Source: Amoebophrya sp. A120
Lineage: Eukaryota; Sar; Dinophyceae; Syndiniales; Amoebophryaceae
Reading direction: 5' to 3'
Assembly: GCA_905178155.1 (NCBI GenBank)
Contig: CAJINV010000001.1
Coordinates: 8,463,599 to 8,527,598, forward strand
Length of the DNA: 64,000 bases
Part shown: piece after piece, positions 1-12,065 of the stretch
How positions within the stretch are numbered: the first letter of the stretch is position 1
Layout of the letters: each line of letters starts with the position of its first letter
Made by a program: the position numbers and the translations under genes
Notes under the pieces: generated by a model
The model's database searches: none
Seen by the model: only the letters and a program-made list of their open reading frames with translations
What the model was told of the DNA's origin: nothing

Positions 1-1109
1 CGTCGTGGTCGTCACCGTCGTGGTGGTCGTGGTGGTGGTGGTGGGCAGTGCCACAAACCGCTCCGGGTCGTACGGGACCAGGTTCCCGTCCACCATCCGC
101 AACCCGGGGCCCGCCGCCCCCGCCGCCCCCTGGCCCTCCTGCGCCGCGTAAAAGTTGCCGTACAGCGCCGCCTCCAGGTACGGCCGCATGCGGATCCGCC
201 CGCCCTTCAGCGCCAGGTCCTCCTCGAACGCGTACGCGATCGCGTCGTGGATTATCAGCGCGTTCTCGTACGTGTCAACGCCCACGAGCTGAATGCGGAA
301 GGAGTGGAACTTGGCGAGGGGATATCAAACGCAAAATTCGATCGATGTTTCTGCGATCTACGGATCACTCATGAGGTAATACTTTGTGATGCGCAACAGC
401 TCGTAGGCGCCTTGGAGACTATTGGCAAAGAAGTGCTGTCACGGAGGACGAGATCAGTTCTTTTACACTTTACATGATGGTTGGGCCCTTCTTTGGAAAA
501 ATATTTGACCCGAGCTACTTCCGGTGCATGCAGGATGTATAACGTCGTACAAAAATGTAAGTAAGGCATTTCTACTTCGCACAGAAACCACATCAAATTT
601 TGCATTTCATAACGTTTCCCCGTCTGCTTTAGGACCGGGTGGCACACAGATGCTTTCCGGGCTAAGAGCGAACATACCGTATTCGGTGGCGTCCAGGAAA
701 CCGTCTTGAGTCGCATCGATGCAGGTAAACAGTTTCTGCGCAAACGCCATGCGTTCGTTACTTAGATCACCGCCGAAATACTCCGCCTTTTGGAACTCAC
801 TCAGCTCAATTCTTGTGGCCGGGTTTGATATGGGGCCGCTTACAAGTCCGATATCCGAGGAGGGGTTTGAGGTTCCGATATCCGCGTAGGTCGGCAATGT
901 GGTCGGCAGCTGCGCAAGCAAGTTCGTGAGCGACACCGTGTAGGTTAGGCTGACCACATCCCAGGTGTGCTTGCAGTCACAGAACTATACTCAAGCAAAC
1001 CGCGCGAGTCGGTCCTGTGATAAGAACGTACCTCGTTAAATGCATCTTCGTCCACCTCTGCTTGACAGCGGCAGAGGATTCCGTCCTCGGAGCCTTTGAT
1101 ATTCAGTGG
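1..1109 (-). CDS. Downstream exons of an EF-hand protein, probably the 3' part of the large secreted-protein gene; runs off the window
   Basis: Reading leftwards, I see exons at about 1109-1032, 969-636, 418-373 and 309-1. The first ends at a GT donor and the second starts after an AG acceptor in matching phase. The second exon encodes an EF-hand loop DATQDGFLDATE, with Asp at 1, Gly at 6 and Glu at 12, preceded by a helix rich in Phe and Leu. The 418-373 exon reads GAYELLRITKYYLM. The last exon encodes a helical stretch (VDTYENALIIHDAIAYAFEE) and then a poly-Thr run where the window starts. The joints between the last three exons are not resolved. Whether these belong to the gene starting at 7263 is inference from strand and spacing: the phase between the big exon and the first small exon does not fit a simple GT-AG intron, so a separate gene is possible. 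Function is unknown beyond probable calcium binding. Confidence 0.5.
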
Positions 1110-1303
1110 CTGTGCAAAGATTATTTTGTGCGAATATGTCGACTACCGCATGACAAAATTCTTCAACTTCCATGGTACGCCTATAAGGCAAAAACAAGGA
1201 AAACGACCGTGCAAGAAGAAAGTGTGGACCACCACTTCTGGATCGTCTTTCCACAAGTGCAACAATGACCAGGGTAATTATATCTATTTGTCATCACTGA
1301 GAC

Positions 1304-4300
1304 CGCGCAGCGCGCTTCTTCTCCAACTTGCATAACAAACTGTAATCCACTGGTCGCCCGGTCGAGGACGTCGCTGCGGGCGTCGTGCCCACCAGGCCAC
1401 ACTTCGCCGCGTAAGAGGACCCCATGTCCGGGTCCGGCCACACTTGGTACTGCCCGTGGGTGAGAAAGGGGCCCGCGAACAGCGGGTTGAACGGCTGCTC
1501 CGACCCGTAAATCGGGTCCCGGCGGAAAAAGTTGTACATGGCCAAGGCGATCGCGCGCCCGAGGTTTTGCCCCGCGACGAGGCCGAGGTAGTCGTCCGTG
1601 CAGCCGGCCACGGCGAGCAGCAGCTGTAGCCGGAACCGGACGCCGAACGGGTTGTCCGCCTGCTTCGACAGCACAAACGTGCCGGTGGGGTCGTAGGTTT
1701 GCATCTGCAGCAGCCCCGCGGACGGAAAGGGCTGCACCGTCAGCGTCCGCTGAAAGGCCGTCGGATCCCCCAGCTGCTGGTAGATCACGACCGGGGCCTG
1801 GAAACAGCACGGCTTCGGCACCCGCTCGCCGGCGGCGTCCACAATCATGTATTTCCCGTCGGGCACGAAAAGGCGGGGCTCCCCGTCCGCGACCGTCGCA
1901 TTCGTTGTCCACTTTTCCAGTGCGCGCGCAACCACGTACTCCAGGTGCTTGTTTTCGCGTGCCTGGCTGTCGGCGTCCAAACTCGGCGCACCAGGTGCCA
2001 AGTAGTCCACCGCCCCGGCAAACTCGAGCGCGGCTTTCACTTCCTCGGCCCCCGCCGCGGTGGGAAAGCCGGCAATCTCCACGTAGAAGTCGCTGTACGG
2101 AGTAGACCCGCCTTGCAAAGCCTGGGCGCACTTCGTATCGAGGACGCGGTACTGGTTGAAGTGCGGCAGGAACGGGTGCGTCAGCTTACTGCGCAGCACC
2201 GTGTCTACGTAGCTCTTCAGCGCCAACAGCAGTGGCACGCCCACCTTCCGCTTCAAATACAGGTTTTGCCCGGTGCCGCCCAGGTCAAAGACGCGGTTGT
2301 CGTCGCAGTTTCGGACCGCGTGGTCCGGGTGAAACACGAGTTTCAAACCGATGTGCACCGCCAGCGTGTACAGCTTGCCCACCGGGTCCAGCGGCGCGCC
2401 CGCGTCGCTCGTGGCGCTCACCACCGTGTCCATCGCCTGCCACTCCGCCGTCGGGTTGTGCGCCGCGTACAGGACCGCGTACGTGTCCGGGGCGGGAATG
2501 AGCGCGGTCGCGCCCACGGCGGGCTGGATGTCGGAAAAGGTCGCGTACGCCACCACCGCGGGGTACCGGTAGCCGGGGTGGTTCCGCAGGTAGCCGCCGT
2601 GCCACTTCCAGATCGTGTAGTTCCGCGTGGGCTCCACGTACATCACGGTCGCGGCGCGGCCCCCGGAGCCGCCGCCGCGGTTCCAGACGTTGGCGCGGAT
2701 TTCCGCCGTCGTGGCGTCCGCCGTTTTGCCGACCCCGACCACGAGGTAGTCGTCAAACGTCTGCACCAGGTGCCGCCAGGGGGATTCCTTCACCAGCCAG
2801 GAGTTTTGCGCGAGCCAGGTGTCGGGCAGCGCGTCGTCCCGCCACTCCACGATCTCCTGCAGCGCGAGCGCCAGCTCTTCCGCGCTCTTCTGGCGCCAGA
2901 ACGGACCAATCTCGAACCGGAAGGGACCCTGGGGCGCCATGATTTGGTCCACGCGGCGGTGAAACCGGCGGCACGGCGCAAGCATGGAGGTGACCTGGAT
3001 GTGGCTGCGCGTCAACGAGTTTAGCAAGCGTGTGCTCAGCGGCCAACTTGGAGCCCACCGCTTGCTTTCCGGGGACAGCGTGTCGTACACCAGGCGGCTG
3101 CCCTGCGGGATTTGCGGGCTCGGCGACCCATACATGAGCAGAAACTGGTACAAAGCCTCGGACAGCCGGGGGCCCAGCGTGTCCACGAACCACTGCTTGC
3201 CGCCCTCGGCGTCCGGGCTGTCCAACGGCGGGCACTTCGCGTCGGCCACCCCGAAGTCGATCCGGATCTCCAGCTCGACGCGGTACTGCGAGTAGCTACT
3301 GCCGGGCTTGTTCGCTACTAACATTTGCGCAAAGTCCTTCTTGGAGTCGGCCCGAGCGCCGGCCTGCGCCTCCCGGAACTTTGCCTGCACCAAGTTCGGG
3401 GCGTAGTAGCTGGCTCCGAGGCCAAGGGGAACCATCCGGCCCCACCGGGTCCGCCCCCCGTTGAGAGGGTCGCCCGCGTAGTAGCTGGACCGAAAGCCGA
3501 GGCAGAACATCTCCCACCAATTTTGGTTCGCGGCCGGGATGCCGCCCGGGTAAGGGGCCCGCACGCCGAGATCGACCTTGTTGTCGGCTTTGGCCTGCTG
3601 CCACGGCAGCGATTCGTCTAGCCCGGCGGTCAGGTGCCGCCACACCATGAACACCCCGGTCCGGGTGACGGGCACGTTTCTGGCGGACACATCCCCTATG
3701 GCCATGTCGTACACTCTCCGCTGCCACAGCGAGTGCCAAAATAGCCGCTGCATCTGCTCCACGGCTGCGAGGTCCGGCACGCCCGTGATCTGCAGGTAGA
3801 AATACATCTCTTCCTGATTGGCGTCGGACTGGGGGCAGCTCGCGCCAATCACATTGACCTGGTCCGGAGAGAGCAGCCATCGCTGCTTCATACTGGGCTT
3901 CCAGTTGATCTCCGCGTCATTGGTAAAGTAGTCGTACCAGCCTTTCGCCAGCCCCGGTCCCATGGTTGCGTTCAATGCAAAGTGGTTTTTGAAGTTCCGA
4001 CCCGGTGGCGTTACCGCCCCGCCAGCAGCAATCGCGCCCAGGGCCACAAGATCCAGAGGCGGGTCCTCGGCGTCATCGACCATGTCAATGGTACCGCCGC
4101 CGCAAATGCCACTCACATCGCTGACTTGGTAGTCGAACTGCATCAAGAACTTGAAGCCTGGGTCCGTGAACGCGGCCTGCGGCACCGCCAGCGCGGGCTG
4201 CTGCGGGCTCGTGGCGGAGAGCGCGATCTCGCTGCTCGAGTTTTGAAAGTTGGTCTTCGCGTACCACGGCAGCAGAACGTCGTCTCGCGGCGTCCGCTCG

Positions 4301-7263
4301 ACAAGGACCTTGCACTTCTCTTTTTGCTGCTCCGCGGTGGACGGCGCGGCGAAGTTCGCGGCGGACACGACGCCCGGTCGCGCCTGCGTGCAACTGACGT
4401 AGACGGCAATGTTGGTGCTGTTCTCCAGCCAGAGGTTACCGTCGCCCGAACCCGGCACGGACATGTTGAAGCCGACCTGCGAAAAACCGGGCGCGGTGAA
4501 CGACGCGTCGGGCGTTGTGGTCGACCCCAACGACACGCCGAACGGTGTATCGTCCGTGAACTGAATTTGCAGCGTCTGTACATCACTGAGGGAATTGGAA
4601 GCTGTGGTCGAAAAACCCTCTCGGGCGGTGGTGTACAACCCGGGCTTGGCGTGACCCGCCCACGCGGACGAGGCGGACGACACCGTTTGGAACTGCAGGT
4701 CGCGGATCCACTCGTTTTCGATCTGCTTCTGCTCCTCCTCGACCAGGTAGTCCGGCTGGTAGAAGTCCCGCGCTTGCGTGCGGTCCGGGAGCGACCCGAG
4801 TTCCTTCATGTTCCGCGGCACCAGCCGCTTGGACAGGCGCCACTGCATCGCGGCCTCCATGAATTCGTCTCCCTGCCGCCCCGTGCTACCGGACGGCGGC
4901 ATCGAGGCGGAAAACCGGCCGAAATTCGCCATCAGGTGATCCAGGTCCGGATGCTTCTTCAAGCAAGACGAGTCGCACACCTGGCCGTTGACGAGGAAAC
5001 CGGCGGTCAGGCCGCCCTTGCGCACGTGGCCGAAGGGCTGCGCCCCGGTTCCCCAGTGGTGCCGCAAGTTCAGCGTCGCGAGCGTCTCCACGCAGTCGCC
5101 GGGGTACTCTCCCTCGACAACGCTGTTGGTCACGTTCCGGCACACCCGCACGCGCGCAAAGTAGCCGGGGTGTGGCGCCGTGGACTGGTAGGCCTTCTGG
5201 TCCGCGTCGGTCGCTGGATAGCTGCCGCCAACCGCCGCGTCCACCGGAATGACGCCCGGGGGCGGCATGGGCGTTGGCACGGGCACGAGCTGCTCCGCAC
5301 CCACAATCTCCTGGAAGATGTCGCGCAGTTCGCGTTCCAAGCCCTGCGTGCTGTTCACGGGGTCTTTGTCGTACCGCTCCAGCCCCGAAGAGAATACGCG
5401 TCGCCAAACCCCCGGCCGCGGACCGCAGTCTGTGCAGTCGGTCCCACGCGGGCAGGTGAACCGCAAACTGCCGAGTGCGGGCTTTACCGACGTAAAATGA
5501 CCCGCCTGCGTGGCCGTGGGCGCTCCCGCGACGTGTTCCGCGGTCTCCTCCTCGCAGATGCCGTTCTGCGCCGTGGGGCAGGTGTCACTGCACCCGGGCA
5601 GCTCCCCGAAGCACTGCGACTGGACGCCCGCGGTGAAAGGGGGCGCCCCCTGTCGGTGGTCCGTGTTCTCCCCGCACATTCCGTACGTGAGCACGGCGCC
5701 CGTTTGCGGCGTCATTCGCGCCTCGTTCACGACGAACGCGGGGTGCTCGCTACCGCTCGTCAAGCCGAGGCGCAGCGCCTCGTGGCAGTGCAGCGGGTAG
5801 CTCGGGCCGTCCCACTTCCCCGTGCGGCGGTACAGAATGCTCGCGTCGTGCTCGTAGTGGCCCCCGAGACCCATGACCCCGTTGGTCCGAAACGTGTTCT
5901 GCGTCGGCGTGTTCTCGCAAAACCCGTGCGCCTCGCGGCAGTAGGGATAGTCCTTGTGGAAGCAGACCCGGTTGTGGTAGGCGGGCCCGCACCGGGGCCG
6001 GTCGCCGCCCGTGGACGCATCCGGGACCGCGGGCTCGGGACAAGCGAACGGACCGATTTCCTTCAAATACAGATCCTCCAGCTGCGTCCAGGCCGAGCAC
6101 ACCGGGGTGCCGAACCCGAAGCTCCACGTGTCGTTCGCGGATTGCAGCACCGTAGCGACGTCGTCCTTGGTGCTTTTGATTCGGTGCGCGAACACGGTCG
6201 GGACCACCAGCTTGTACGGCCGTGCGATGCTAAGTGTTGGGAGCGTGTTGGATAGATAAAACCCCTGGCACCGGTCGTCTTTGTCGCATTGGTCGCGCAC
6301 GAAACGCAGCGCGTCCGGGTACTGCGACACCGGGGTGTCGGCCGCGGCGGAAACCGCGGTCGGATGCTCTCCGCAGGCACCGGCCGCGGTGCTCGGCCCG
6401 CGCACGTACCGCCCGTCGTATTTGCTGTTCGACACATCCCGACCGGTGCTGTCCTGGCAGCCGCCGACGCTGCCCATCAGGTTGGCGCGGTACCCATCCA
6501 AGTGGTACACCGGCTGCGCATCGCGCCACGCGAGCGCGTCCGTGGCCGCGAGGAACGCGAGGTCGTCCATTTTCTGTTCTGCGGCTTGGGCCGTTTTCTG
6601 GCAGGAGCCCCCCTGCTTGGACGCGGTTATGGCGTGGTGGCACCGCTTCCGGTCCGCGCTGCAGCGAACCCCGAAGTACAGAGTTCCTTCGCTGGAAGTG
6701 CCAGACCTCGTCCGACACTCGCTGCAACTGGAGCTACCACTGCACGCGGCGGTGAGGATAGGAATCGTGGTGCTTCTAGAGCGGTAGCGGTGGCAATTCT
6801 GGTGATTCACGCTGTACTCGCGGAGGCACATCTTGAATTCCTCCAGATGCGTGTACGAGATGTGCATATCCTCGGAACGGTCCACCACGTTTACCTGGCG
6901 GTAGGTAAAGTCCTTCATGAACTTGCAGGGGTTGCTTTGGCAGGAGGGCAATGACAAGCTCCGCCTCTTCTCAGGTGCTTCGCTGGCTGCGTGGTGCTGC
7001 AGTTCAATTGTTCCGGAAGTTGTTTCAACATCTTCGCGTAGCATATAATTATTCCAAGTATTATTACTTGTGGTCGCTCGGAGCTGTACATCAAGACCTT
7101 CTTGCGGCAGCTCTCCGGCTGCGGCATTCGCACCAAGGCGTAGAAGAAGATGCGCGTGAAAGAAAAAGCTGCATGCGTGCCACAACAGTGAAGGGTGAGC
7201 CGGAACCCGCCGGCGCCTCTGGGCTTTCCAATTCTTCATGTTCATGCAAAGTACGGTGATCAT
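1304..7263 (-). CDS. Very large secreted-type, Cys-containing protein, first exon of about 1985 residues
   Basis: This is a single uninterrupted frame of nearly 6 kb, by far the longest exon in the window. The N-terminus has a basic stretch (KAQRRRR) followed by a hydrophobic segment around residues 24-47 (LLWHACSFFFHAHLLLRLG), which fits a signal peptide or signal anchor ending near an AAAG site. After it come candidate N-glycosylation sites (NNTWNN near residue 67) and many cysteines. A short motif CPRGTDCTDCGPRPG lies near residue 605; similar GTDC-x-DCG motifs are common in extracellular protist proteins. No catalytic motif was recognised. The ATG at 7263 is chosen because it precedes the hydrophobic segment; a second ATG lies 15 bases downstream. 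The frame stops at 1294, but a GT at 1303 could be a donor. It carries no introner, unlike most plus-strand genes here. Role unknown; cell-surface or secreted is the best inference. Confidence 0.75.
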
Positions 7264-8233
7264 GCTACTAGCGGTAATGTCAATAGTGCTCGAGTATGAA
7301 TTCAGAAATGAGGGAAAATATCATGGAGTCTAGGGGTCATGCTTACATACCATGCTTGCATAAGTACTCAACCGACCCCCCCTCTATGGCCGCCAGGAGG
7401 AAATAAAATATTGTGGTGCATCATGGGTCAAATACGAATTATTCAAATGATACAGGTTAAAGAGTGTGTTTCTTGAATGAGTTGGTGGCCAGCACCTGTG
7501 TGTAGAAGTCAAAAATTGAGCGGTCAAAAATAACGAACTAACATGGCTGCTAAACGAAGAGAATCAAAACAGGCACCGACACACGTTTACGAGGAAACAC
7601 CGACGGGCAGACTTCAGCTTTCACGCGGCTGTCACCGAAAGTGATATTCACGACACTGTGTGATAAGTAGCACGAAATGAAGAACCGAGCAGACACCAGC
7701 TGGTGCTTTCTTGCGAAACCAAAACCGAGTAGAAGTTTTGTACATTTCGGGAAAGATGACCGAAAGCATTTACAGGAGCACACCGATAATTTTTCGCGTT
7801 CTTATTCCAAAGAAGCCGAATGAGCTGTGCAAACGCTCGAATTCCGTGCTGACAAGGAAGATCATGATTACGTTTCCGCAAAGCAGTACCGATACGTTCA
7901 GAAAGACCGATCCACATGCACAACGAAGATTGCAGCAGGAAAAAACAACGAGTAGAGCGTTGCTCCCCTTGCTCATCAAAAAGACACAGCTACTGCTTGC
8001 ATCAGTTGTGGTCGACAACTTGTCGCTCGAGATGCATATGAGCACGACCTCTGAGTTTACACTACTGTGCTGATACTTTTTTCAAGAAGACAAGATGCAA
8101 ACATATCAAAATCATATCAAGAAGATGAAACTTGTTCTTTCTGTATGGTTTCATTGAAACTGAAACATCATAAAACCGAAACTGGGGTTGCAATAAACTG
8201 GGATGATTCGAAGCAATACTGGGCAAAACTGCT
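7264..8233. other. Intergenic region between two minus-strand genes
   Basis: AT-richer than its neighbours. Short open frames occur on both strands (for example 7711-8073 plus and 7770-8045 minus) but overlap each other and show no recognisable motif. I see no repeat or RNA gene. Confidence 0.5.
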
Positions 8234-9891
8234 TCAAGACAATAACTCTAGCTCCGTGTGCTGCAGCTTTTCCAGGCACTGGGCGAGGTCCTCTCGCAAC
8301 TGCTCGCATCCCGGAACGTCAGCGCGCCCGCTCGCACACGCCTTGCTGCCGGACTTTGACGCGGACCTTTTGGTTCCGAAAAAACCGCATTCGAGAGGGC
8401 AAACGCCTCGTCCACTATAAAAGCCGCAGCACCCGAGTGCGCTAAGGAGCATGTAGCTCATGCGATTCGTAAATATGAAATCTTTATCACTATTCAAACT
8501 GTACAATGTCAGAGTCATTTTAGTGCTTACCTCTCCGACGCCTCCTCGTCCTTGGCAGTGCTGCTCTTCAGCAGCTCGACGCAGCTGCGCTCTTCTCGGG
8601 TCCACGACTCGGGTCGTGCGTAGAAAAGCTTTTTGGAATTGGTCACCACGCCCAGAAAGTGCTTGTTTTTTTCCGGAAACGCCAAGGCGTCATCCACTTC
8701 CTGGGCTCGTTTCATACTGCCCTTCTCGTGCGCGGCCTTGTACAGTCTCTGCGAGAAGTGCGACTGGAGCAGCGTTGGCCGCTGCTCCTGATTGTTGTGC
8801 CCCGTAGCCGCGGTCGTGGCCGGTCGGTCAGCGTGTTCCGTCAACCAAAATCGGTCATCTCCGAGGTTGCCGGCGGTGGAAGACTGGTCGTTGCTGGAGC
8901 ACGTTCGGTGCTTGCTCTCCGAGCGTATCATCGCGTTCACGAAGAGACCTTGTGCGTTGGTCACCGTCAGAGGCGACGTGGTTGTGGAGACCGGTAATGG
9001 GTTGATGTTCTGCCTTCTGTTGTTACCCGAACTACGAGAAGTTGCAGCCCCCATCTTGCTCTTATCGCAGCTGCCGCGGTTGGTCGCCAGGTCCTTCAGC
9101 AGCCGGCGGCCCTGTGTCCGCGCGTACAGGTTGGCGAGCCGCGTAGTCGGAAGTTGCTTGCGCGTGCGGGCCTGCGCGCGAACCGGGTCGGGCGCCAGGG
9201 TGGTGCCCGCCTCTTCCAGCGTCGGAAACACCAGGTTGCCGTCTTCGTCCCGGTAGAAAGTGGCCACTTGCCCCGCTACGGCACCGGCGAGACCGAGCGG
9301 GCTTGGTTGCCGAACCGCCGGGAGCGGCGGGGAAACCTTGTTTGAGGAAGAAAGATTAGCGTAATTTCCACTGCTGTCTGTCGATCCGCGCAAAGTTTCA
9401 GCAAAGTTTGAACAACTGTTGCTCAACGCGTCTGGAGGTTCCTCTACACTCGAGTCAGCGTAAGTGCGGAAACGCGGCGCCGGGACTCCGGCTGGAAAAT
9501 TTTGTAGCATCTTGCTGGTTCCGAGGGAAGTACTGCGGTTATTTTGTCGGCCGTGGTTCAATGACAGGTCGGTGTTGATGGTCAGAGATTTCGGACTCTG
9601 GAAGCACAGCGGATGGCACTTTCGCTTGTCAAAGTGCCGAAGGAAGTCTTGTGTCAATCCAAACAGCATTTGGTCTTCCAGATAGTTTCGTGGCTCTGCA
9701 GTAGCGCCGCCTGCGACGGCCGGTGGCTCCGCCGGCGGAGCAGAATCAGTTGCGCCCGGTCGTTTATCTGGCGACTCGCCAACGGTAGCGGGTCGGTAGC
9801 GTCCGGGAAGGAGGTTCGGCCGGCTGAAGCCTGTGCGCTCCGGGCGCGGTCGCTTTTCCGCGGGTCTTCCTCTGGGTTGAAGCTGCCACAT
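8234..9891 (-). CDS. Two-exon protein of 522 residues, unknown function
   Basis: Exon 1 runs 9891-8531 and ends at a GTAAG donor; exon 2 runs 8441-8234 after a TTAG acceptor. Phases match (two bases plus one) and the joined frame is 522 codons plus stop. The protein is hydrophilic and rich in Ser, Arg, Pro and Asn, probably largely disordered. A more structured stretch near residues 75-90 reads YLEDQMLFGLTQDFLRHF. The C-terminal exon has a small Cys-rich patch (GCCGFYSGRGVCPLECGFFG) and ends in a short amphipathic helix (EQLREDLAQCLEKLQHTELE). I recognise no family. It uses an ordinary GT-AG intron of 89 bases and lies in the leftward gene block. Confidence 0.7.
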
Positions 9892-10281
9892 GATTTCTCA
9901 CGCGAACAACTTGAGTTCTGCTCGACGAGCGGGCTGCAAAGAGCTCCGATAGCACGACAAGAGTGCAGACAAAATAACTCGCACAACATAGCTAAACTTA
10001 TTCAGCAACAGAAACAAACAATATATCCGTCTCGCAAACTTTAGATGCCCAAAGAAAAAACGGAGGAAGTTCGTGCGGGAACACGACACAGGTTGATTAG
10101 CAGCTCTTTCGCGACGTTTCTGGATTTAGTTTGGCTAATTTTTGCCTATTTCCTAAAGCATTTCTGAATTGCTGACTGCCTTCGCGATGTTTTCGGATTT
10201 ACTTGGTGTCAATCACGTCCAGGTTTCCACTCACATTTGGTCAAGACACCTTTGAGTCGCTACCAGTTGAAGCCTATCGCG
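9892..10281. other. Intergenic region
   Basis: AT-rich, with only short overlapping frames on both strands. Nothing recognised. Confidence 0.45.
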
Positions 10282-10692
10282 TCAAAAAATTTTGTCCACC
10301 CAGTTCGGGCTCCGAGTGGATAGTGTTCCGGTCCATGATGACCCATTGATTTTGATTGACGGGAAAAAACGTCGCTGCCCCATCCTGGTCCGCATAAACT
10401 CAACTTCCAAAAAGCACTCAAGTGTCCGAACCATCTTTCCTGGCACTACGGCAGCCGAAGAGAAGCGCTTTTCTGTGCGGGCCGCTGTTCCTCCCGGTTG
10501 TCGCATCCGCAACCCCAGGCCGCTCGAGTCTTTGGGGATACTACTTACCTTGACACGTTGCTCCATTTGCTTGCGCTGCTGCAGAAACTTGGGGAGGTGC
10601 TTGCAGTTGTGCTCGCTGTCCGTGCCAAGTGTCCACGTGGTGAATTTTCGAATGGAGGAACCGCGCACATTTGCCGACCCCCCGGAGCGCAA
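10282..10692 (-). CDS. Possible coding exon, unknown product
   Basis: A 136-codon open frame on the minus strand with no ATG of its own at the 5' end (it opens at a TTG after a stop). If real it is an internal or terminal exon. The middle part (EHNCKHLPKFLQQRKQMEQR) looks like natural protein, and a GTAAGT follows near 10550, so the coding part may end there. An overlapping plus-strand frame (10292-10849) is equally long, so the strand is uncertain. It is placed on the minus strand because all other genes left of the repeat island are. Confidence 0.3.
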   Translation of the reverse strand: MRSGGSANVRGSSIRKFTTWTLGTDSEHNCKHLPKFLQQRKQMEQRVKVSSIPKDSSGLGLRMRQPGGTAARTEKRFSSAAVVPGKMVRTLECFLEVEFMRTRMGQRRFFPSIKINGSSWTGTLSTRSPNWVDKIF

Positions 10693-11045
10693 ATCTCAAG
10701 AGGGGCGCTTGCCTTTGCGCGCATGCAACGTTGCGCGAGGCAGTTGCGGCCTTGCCACCGGTGCCACTGTTTCTCGTGTCATGGTTTGGTGTGCTGCCCA
10801 GCGCGGCGAACACGGCGAAGGACTGCGGACACCGCTCGCAAAACAATAACGACGATCACATTGCGGCTATATCGGGGCGCGCGCCGATGAAACAAACTCG
10901 CGGGCGTGAATATCGGCAGGCAAGAATGACAATGCGGCTGCGCCTTCTCCACTAGCACTTGCAGCGATTCACAGGCACTGATGATAGTACGCCGAGACCA
11001 ATCCCGGGCGCCCGCAAAGCCCGGTCGCGATCCCAGCGCACCGCC

Positions 11046-11409
11046 CCCCCGCGGGGTAGGGAGGGGGTGGGGAGGGGGTAGGGAGGGGGTAGGGAGGGGG
11101 TAGGGAGGGGGTAGGGAGGGGGTAGGGAGGGGGTAGGGAGGGGGTAGGGAGGGGGTAGGGAGGGGGTAGGGAGGGGGTAGGGAGGGGGTAGGGAGGGGGT
11201 AGGGAGGGGGTAGGGAGGGGGTAGGGAGGGGGTAGGGAGGGGGTAGGGAGGGGGTAGGGAGGGGGTAGGGAGGGGGTAGGGAGGGGGTAGGGAGGGGGTA
11301 GGGAGGGGGTAGGGAGGGGGTAGGGAGGGGGTAGGGAGGGGGTAGGGAGGGGGTAGGGAGGGGGTAGGGAGGGGGTAGGGAGGGGGTAGGGAGGGGGNGG
11401 GGGGGGGTA
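11046..11409. repeat. G-rich 11-bp minisatellite (GGGGGTAGGGA)n, potential G-quadruplex array
   Basis: About 31 nearly perfect head-to-tail copies of the unit GGGGGTAGGGA on the plus strand. The only ambiguous base of the window (N at 11398) falls at its right edge, so the true copy number may be larger. Runs of three to five G every few bases fit intramolecular G-quadruplexes. The Pro/Leu/Tyr frames read through it on the minus strand are artefacts of the repeat. Confidence 0.95.
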
Positions 11410-12065
11410 GGAAGAGGAAATGCGGTAGGAAGAAGCCTGGCGAGGGAGGAAATGGTCTGAGGTCCGCAGTGTTCTTCTGTGGCATGTCAATAGCGCAGTC
11501 ATAGGCAAAGAATAGCGCGCGCGCTTTATTTTATGCACAAATTTACAGGTAGAGTATATACATACTCCACGAATTTTTGTATTTTTCAAAAATTGAAAAA
11601 TTTTCAAAAGTTAAAAAAATGCTTAATATTACAAAAGAATGCACAGAGAAACTAAGACGAGGGGCCCACGATGCATTTTTCTTGTCATTGTCATTATTTT
11701 TTTCAGAAAATACATTGTATATTCATAATTTCTGGCGGAATTGAAAAGGCTAAAAATTTCGACTTTGTGAAAATTTTCGGGAAGCTGTGGAATTGCAAGG
11801 AATTTACTTGTAAAATTGCAAGCCTTCCAATGCGTTTTATGTTTTCAAACAATTAGCATTGTAGTGATATACTACAAGTAGGCATATGTGAACACTTTGA
11901 AAATTTTTGAAAATATCTATTTTAACAATTTTCATTTTTACCTTAATACAAAACGCCAAGAGATCACCTATGTAGATAGCGCATTACATATATGCTCACT
12001 AGCATTAGTGTGCTACTTTAAAACTTAAGCTTCTAGCTTTTTTCTTTTTTCGAAAAATTTTGACT
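11410..12065. other. AT-rich spacer between minisatellite and satellite
   Basis: Strongly AT-rich with many homopolymer runs. It has only one short frame (61 codons at 11671) without features. No gene is supported. Confidence 0.6.

Noticed and set aside
380-545. Plus-strand frame reading like a protein (FFGKIFDPSYF) opposite the minus-strand exons
   Set aside because: The minus strand of the same interval also reads well (GAYELLRITKYYLM), and the neighbouring EF-hand exon and the big upstream exon are on the minus strand. The plus frame is kept only as a possibility.
1699-6255. Long plus-strand frames (for example 1699-3024 and 3982-6255) opposite the large secreted protein
   Set aside because: They are Arg/His/Val-rich mirror frames caused by GC-rich codons of the minus-strand exon and show no motif or start context.
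7711-8073. 120-codon plus-strand frame in the intergenic region
   Set aside because: An equally open frame exists on the other strand; no domain, no exon context.
10952-11607. Minus-strand frames encoding repeated Pro-Leu-Tyr
   Set aside because: They are direct readings of the 11-bp minisatellite, which is not a multiple of three and so is open in all frames.
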